Below, piece after piece: positions 59,291 to 64,000 of a stretch of 64,000 bases of DNA. The stretch's first letter is position 1, and the number at the start of each line of letters is the position of its first letter. The position numbers and the translations under genes were made by a program. The notes under the pieces were generated by a model. It saw only the letters and a program-made list of their open reading frames with translations. It ran no database searches and had not been told where the DNA came from. Source of the DNA: Apostichopus japonicus (taxonomy: Eukaryota > Echinodermata > Holothuroidea > Aspidochirotida > Stichopodidae); NCBI RefSeq assembly GCF_037975245.1, contig NC_092576.1, positions 43,469,611 through 43,533,610 of the forward strand, read 5' to 3'.

Positions 59291-61502
59291 GAGATCGTTC
59301 ACTCAGAGAGGGTAGTCTCACAGATCGTCCAATTGAGTGACAGCTAAACTTGTATTTTATATCGTGGGCGGGGCGTGAACTTTTCAATCACAGAGTCGAG
59401 TTGCGTCGAGCGCTCGCATGCGACCCTCATACTCGTTCATTGAATTTTCAATTACGGTGTCAGCAACAAAAGAATGGCAGGTATGCTTGATTGCAGTTAA
59501 TCAACTGTTAAAAGGATTGCCTGGTGGCCCAAAGAAGTTACCTTAAAAAATGATTAATAACTTTCCAAACATGATGTGAAAGTATAAGAAACGCCAATGT
59601 GGCGTTTGGCAGAGAAACGATTTTTTAATCGTTAAGGATGGACATTTCCAATATGATTTGAACAGTACAGAACGTGACGTCATCTACGCTAATGCAGATT
59701 GCGATATAACCCACGCTCCGTACAGTACCTACAGTAATCACAACAAAAACCGCGTTTGTAAACAGATTAATTTCTTCCTTAATTTTCAGTGGAATTTCTT
59801 ATAAATTAGATATGTTTTCAAAAACTCTTTAAGCCGCCATATACGTAGTAGATCGGTGGTTTTGTGTAACATTTCAGCGATTTCGAAGAACAGTTTATGA
59901 ACTGTGGTTTGAGTGTGAGAGTGTATTATGTGCAACGCTATACAATTATACCAACTGGGCATGGTAGGATATATACGTTCGCGATTTCTACGTAATATAT
60001 AATAGGCAACCACCAGTGTGTGTACACGTGAGACTGTATTTGCTGCGGAAATGGGAGTGCTAACTTCAAGTCGCCTGGTTTGCCTATTTGCCTGCGCCAC
60101 GTCAATCACCAAATTGATGCGTTCGAACAAACGGTACTTTTGGTGAGAAACTGGTGAATTTGAAAAGCAGATTTCTACAAGAAGAAACGTCGAATGGGGA
60201 CATTTTTTACATGGTTAGTAGGAGAAAAATAAAAACTACAGGGGCAATGTATCAAAATCTTCCACCAGACAATTCCTTTAAAAGGAGGCGTGCTTATTTA
60301 GGCCTCTGGGGCAAAAAAGATGGATCTTTCGCAATACAAGACAAGTAATTATAGTATTGGTAGGCTAATTGCGTAACGTTACATGCGTAAGAAGTGTTTG
60401 TGTGGCTTAAAGAGTTGAGTAAAGTATAACCATGGAGCTATAATAGCTCCATGGTATAACTAACGTTAGTATAATGAGTGTATGAGTACGGTGCTGGTAT
60501 TCCACAGCCTGCGGTCAATCCCTCGTACTATATAGACTTGACCCTCATACAAGGTTTTTCTGACCCATTTCATTCAGTGTTGGTTCTTACTCAATCTTCG
60601 GGAGTTTGTTCATGTTGAGCCGACGTACAATTATGCCCATTAGTGTCACCCAAAAGAATTGTTTTATTTTTTATTTTATTATTTTTTTTTTAATTCGTGA
60701 TTACGAGATGTAATTTCCCCCAAAAGAATTATTGATTTGTAAATACGAACTATTATTTTGCTGTAATGAAATGCTTGTTCGATATAATAGAATATGACTT
60801 GGTTAAAATGAGTTATTACTTCATAATGATTACTTATTAATTTGTTACAGTTAATGTCTTATTAATAAGTACCACGCATGAAGAATTTGTAACATGCAAT
60901 TATATAACAAAAAATTATTTCATCATAACGAATTGTAATTTCTTAAAATGGTTATTGATGTGTTAAAACAAAATATTTGTTTAATGTACTAACTACATTT
61001 ATAATGAAACGTTACTTGGGTAACACTGAATTTACTTATTCATAATAAGAGATAATTAAGTGTTTACAATGTTTAAAATGCTGAGCGGCGTCTACTTAGA
61101 ATTCGTCCCCCTTTACAATGGTTATTTACGTATGCATTAAGTGGGCGCGGCCTATTTACCGTACACGGCTAGGCTACCCTCCCAGTAACGTACAACGCGC
61201 TGTTACAGTACAGTAGTTGCGCTGTTGCAGAAAATTGTTCAATTGCCCAGTTAAAGAAACTGAGCAATCCAACATTTATTATGATTTTTTATAAGATATT
61301 ATCTTGCCATCTATCTAAACAATTTACTGAAAAAATGTCAACTTATGGGGCAAAGTTTTTTATGTTGATGGTTCTTTTAAGCTTCCGTAGAAAATAGTCA
61401 GCGAAATACATTGGTTGCGAAATTTGCGCGTTTGGTGCGAGAATGCTGGTAAAACTCGTTAGAGTTCAGTAACAATATGATATATATATAGCAGAAACAG
61501 AC
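59291..61502. other. Intergenic or promoter-flanking DNA
   Basis: A 114-codon minus-strand frame (59786-60130) and a 64-codon plus frame have no recognisable domain. 60660-61100 is AT-rich with CCCAAAAGAATT words. No exon has convincing splice sites. Confidence 0.35.
60431..60454. mobile_element. 24-bp palindrome between TATAAC direct repeats
   Basis: Arms CATGGAGCTAT and ATAGCTCCATG pair perfectly about a 1-2-base centre. TATAAC flanks it at 60425-60430 and 60455-60460. It shares the core CCATGGAGCTATAA with the palindromic insertion at 4272-4309, which has its own short flanking repeats. Confidence 0.5.
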
Positions 61503-61642
61503 ATGGCACTTGGAAAATACGTTCGATACTCCCTGGTTATGTTCTTCATCCTATGCTTAATTTGGTTGACCAGATTGAAGTTTCTTTCTTGCCTACTAAA
61601 TGCTAGAATTCAACCTACGAATTCATTAGGTCAAACTTACAG
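61503..61642 (+). CDS. First exon of a type II membrane protein (gene continues past the window)
   Basis: ATG 61503 has G at -3 and G at +4. It encodes MALGKYVRYS, then a hydrophobic anchor (LVMFFILCLIWL, residues 11-22), then a basic and polar stem, ending in a perfect donor (TTACAG then GTAAGT) after two bases of a codon (phase 2). Short basic tail, one anchor and then a stem is the exon-1 pattern of Golgi glycosyltransferases and sulfotransferases. The sulfotransferase exon 1 at 45328 also ends in phase 2, so this may be a paralogous gene on the other strand. The catalytic exon is not in the window, so the enzyme class is a guess. Confidence 0.55.
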
Positions 61643-61915
61643 GTAAGTTTGAAATTTTTTTGACAACCGCACAAGCAGTAATATGTGAATATATTCTCGT
61701 CCTGGCTGATGTAGTCTTTCTGGCAGGAGCCTGCTTTCATGAGCGCATGCGTGGCTTTAGACAGAAAAAATGGTCCTGGTTTGAGTGGCGAGGCTGCCGC
61801 CTTGGGGGTTACATAATAACTAGTGATTAAATCAGAGCGATTTGCCGCACTTACAGACGTAGTTCAGGTTTGACGATGTTCAACTCTAGATATGTTCGTC
61901 CTATCTCTGTAATGC

Positions 61916-62087
61916 TTAAAGGGTGTAAAGACTCGCGCAAAAAGAAACGTCTAATGCCGGTAATATGACCTAGTTTTGAATGAGGTGTAACAGAAGTGTT
62001 AGACACCACCATCGATCCCAGAAAATACACACATCACAGCTTGCTACTTTCGGTAATTAGACGCTAGTGTACAGTCAGTACATACAG
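61916..62087 (+). repeat. TTAAAGGGTGTGAAG dispersed repeat, copy 3 (truncated)
   Basis: Matches the first 170 bp of copies 1 and 2 (CTCGCGCAAAAAGAAACGTC, then CCACCATCGATCCCAGAAAA), then breaks off after GTCAGTACATACAG. It lies about 270 bp into the presumed intron after the exon at 61503. Confidence 0.75.
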
Positions 62088-62859
62088 TGTGTGTATGTAT
62101 ATTGCGCAATATTTATTCCATATCATAAGTATTGTGCCGAAATATGGGGAAATACATCAAGAAAAGCAGCATTTCCAACAATATTCTTAATATTAATAGT
62201 TATAAATATTAATATACGTATTATTTTGTGATACAAAGTTTGAATACCATACCTCTGACTTTTTTTTTTAAATTTAGAAACTTTAAAAGTATCTCAAATA
62301 ATAGATTTCAAAACTTGAGCGATTATGTTGAAGTTATAAACCATACGTTGCAAAATATATGTTTTCTTAGTGGGAGCTATATATAACCAGAAAAAAAAAC
62401 ATGATTTTAAGCAGAAATATGTTAGAATGAGACAGAAACTACCTTGTTCTTCATTTTCAGGAGTAAAGTTCTATAATTCACTCGACGGCAAGTTTAAAAT
62501 ACTGCAAAACTGTTAATTCATTTAGGAAAATGTGTAAACAAGAATTATTGACAACCTAAATGTGTAGGCAATTACCCTATTTTGTGATCGTTTTTGGATT
62601 ATTTAGGTTTTGATATCTTTAAGCTATATTCCCACCACCAGTATTTTTAGTATATGTATTGTATAAGTGTTGTATTTCTGTGTTCCCAATTCGCATGCAA
62701 CACTCAATACCACAAGCTTGAAATTTGTTTCAAAGTAGAATGTGAACTTGACCTATTTTGACATGTATATTATATATGTTATGCTTCTGAAGTTACTTGA
62801 TATGTAAGGCGGCATTGAAATGTTATACCCATATAGGTGGACACTAGTGTAAAATGAGT
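62088..62859. other. Presumed intron, no exon seen
   Basis: AT-rich, no repeat structure recognised. Confidence 0.4.
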
Positions 62860-63760
62860 GTACATTCAGTACGATAGTACAATAGTGTAGTAGTAGTAGT
62901 AGTGTAGTACAATTAGTGCACAATAGTGTAGTACAATATTACATTAGTGTACAATTCCGTACAATAGTACAATAGTGTAGTACCATAGTGTAGTAATAGT
63001 GTAGTAGTAGTAGTGTAGTACAATAGTGTACAAAAGTGTAGTACAATATTACAATAGTGTACAATTAGTGTACAATCTGTACGATAGTCCAATAGCGTAC
63101 AATAGTGTAGTACTGACAATAGTGTAGTAGTAGTAGTGTAGTACAATAGTAGAGTGTAGTAGTAGTGTAGTAGTAGTGTAGTACACTAGTGTAGTACGAT
63201 ATTACAATAGTGTACAATAGTGTAGTACAATAGTGCAGTAGTGTAGAAATAGTAGTAGTGTAGTGCAATAGTAGTAGTGTAGTAGTAGTAGTGTAGTGCA
63301 ATAGTAGTAGTGTAGAAATAGTAGCTAGTGTAGTGCAATAGTAGTAGTGTAGAAATAGTAGCTAGTGTAGTGCAATAGTAGTAGTGTAGTAGTAGTAGTG
63401 TAGTACATGTACATTCCGTACAACAGTGTACAATAGTGTAGTACAATAGTGTAGTAGTGTAGTAGTAGTAGTAGTAGTAGTAGTAGTGTAGTACGATAGT
63501 AGTAGCTAGTGTAGTAGTAGTAGTGTAGTACAATTATAGTGTACAATAGTGTAGTACATTATTACAATCGTGTACAATTAGTGTACATTCCGTGCAATAG
63601 TACAATAGTGTACAATAGTATATAGTACAATAGTGTAGTAGTAGTAGTGTAGAACAATACTAGAGTGCAGTACATTAGTGAGTGTAGTACATTAGTGAGT
63701 GTAGTGCAATAGTGTAAAACAGTGTACGATTCCATACAATAGTGTACATTCCGTATACAT
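62860..63760. repeat. GTA-rich irregular microsatellite/minisatellite
   Basis: About 900 bp built from GTAGTAGTAGTGTAGTACAA and AATAGTGTACAATAGTGTAG words. The minus-strand frames through it (Tyr/Thr/Leu-rich) are low-complexity artefacts. Confidence 0.9.
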
Positions 63761-64000
63761 TTTGACTTTATTTCACGCTCTCCCTTTACGTGCTACCTTT
63801 TAACTCTCTCACAGAACTACCAAACCAAATCTACACTAATATACATATATAAAGCACAAGAATGTGCGAGTACTATATTGTAAGATTATCAAACGATAGG
63901 GGACACTCTCCACTGCATGATTAAATACAATCGGCCACCTAAGGTTCAGGAATTAAGTTATACAAATACATGTTGTCACCTAACACTATGCCGTTATTAT
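63761..64000. other. Right edge of window
   Basis: Nothing recognised. Confidence 0.3.

Noticed and set aside
59786-60130. 114-codon minus-strand frame
   Set aside because: Has some arginine-rich protein-like stretches, but no recognised domain, splice sites or second copy; too weak to call.
62913-63546. Tyr/Thr/Leu-rich minus-strand frames
   Set aside because: Low-complexity translation of the GTA-rich array.

Overview
This is a window of animal nuclear DNA, not bacterial. It is AT-rich, has no operons or long dense coding, and is full of interspersed repeats. The real genes are split into exons with GT/AG splice sites. A BEL/Pao retrotransposon, several hAT families, a tRNA-derived SINE and a type II Golgi-type sulfotransferase suggest a marine invertebrate. 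An echinoderm such as a sea cucumber is my best guess, but that is inference and cannot be proved from this window.

Genes. The best cellular gene is a minus-strand sulfotransferase in two exons. Exon 1 (45328-45515) encodes a short cytosolic tail and a membrane anchor. Exon 2 (30504-31926) encodes an acidic stalk and a Sulfotransfer_2-like catalytic domain. The exons join in frame (phase 2) across a 13.4 kb intron full of transposons and satellites. A second signal-anchor exon, on the plus strand at 61503-61642, has a perfect donor and also ends in phase 2; its gene runs off the right edge. At 8608-9349 two minus-strand exons match my memory of the DUF4806 pattern. A decayed copia gag (1-301), a hAT transposase end (21643-21879) and a LINE reverse-transcriptase end (51473-52118) are relics.

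Mobile DNA dominates. 52498-59097 is a complete, very young BEL/Pao element. Its two 694-bp LTRs show no difference by eye, it has a 5-bp target duplication, and gag-protease and pol are intact in overlapping frames. It split a repeat whose uninterrupted relative is at about 18262-18615. Elements with both ends and target duplications: a solo LTR (4950-5995, 5 bp), two TATGGC-ended elements (17570-18035 and 18866-19872, 6 bp each), a Mutator-like MITE (23145-23401, 9 bp), a foldback element made of inverted tandem arrays (25646-26516, 12-bp direct repeat), hAT-like MITEs (26950-27355, 33186-33909, 43019-43381; 8 bp), another 8-bp element (44075-44789), and tiny palindromic insertions at 4272-4309 and 60431-60454.

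Tandem and dispersed repeats: a 2-kb repeat family dense in TGACCT/AGGTCA (4326-6677, 11029-11689, 12314-14118, 34092-36199), a 55-bp GC-rich minisatellite (6690-7240), a 43-bp minisatellite (27670-28490), a 146-bp satellite (40529-41700), a roughly 220-bp satellite (42772-45190) hit by two transposons, and a GTA-rich array (62860-63760). The rest is AT-rich sequence in which I see no gene.
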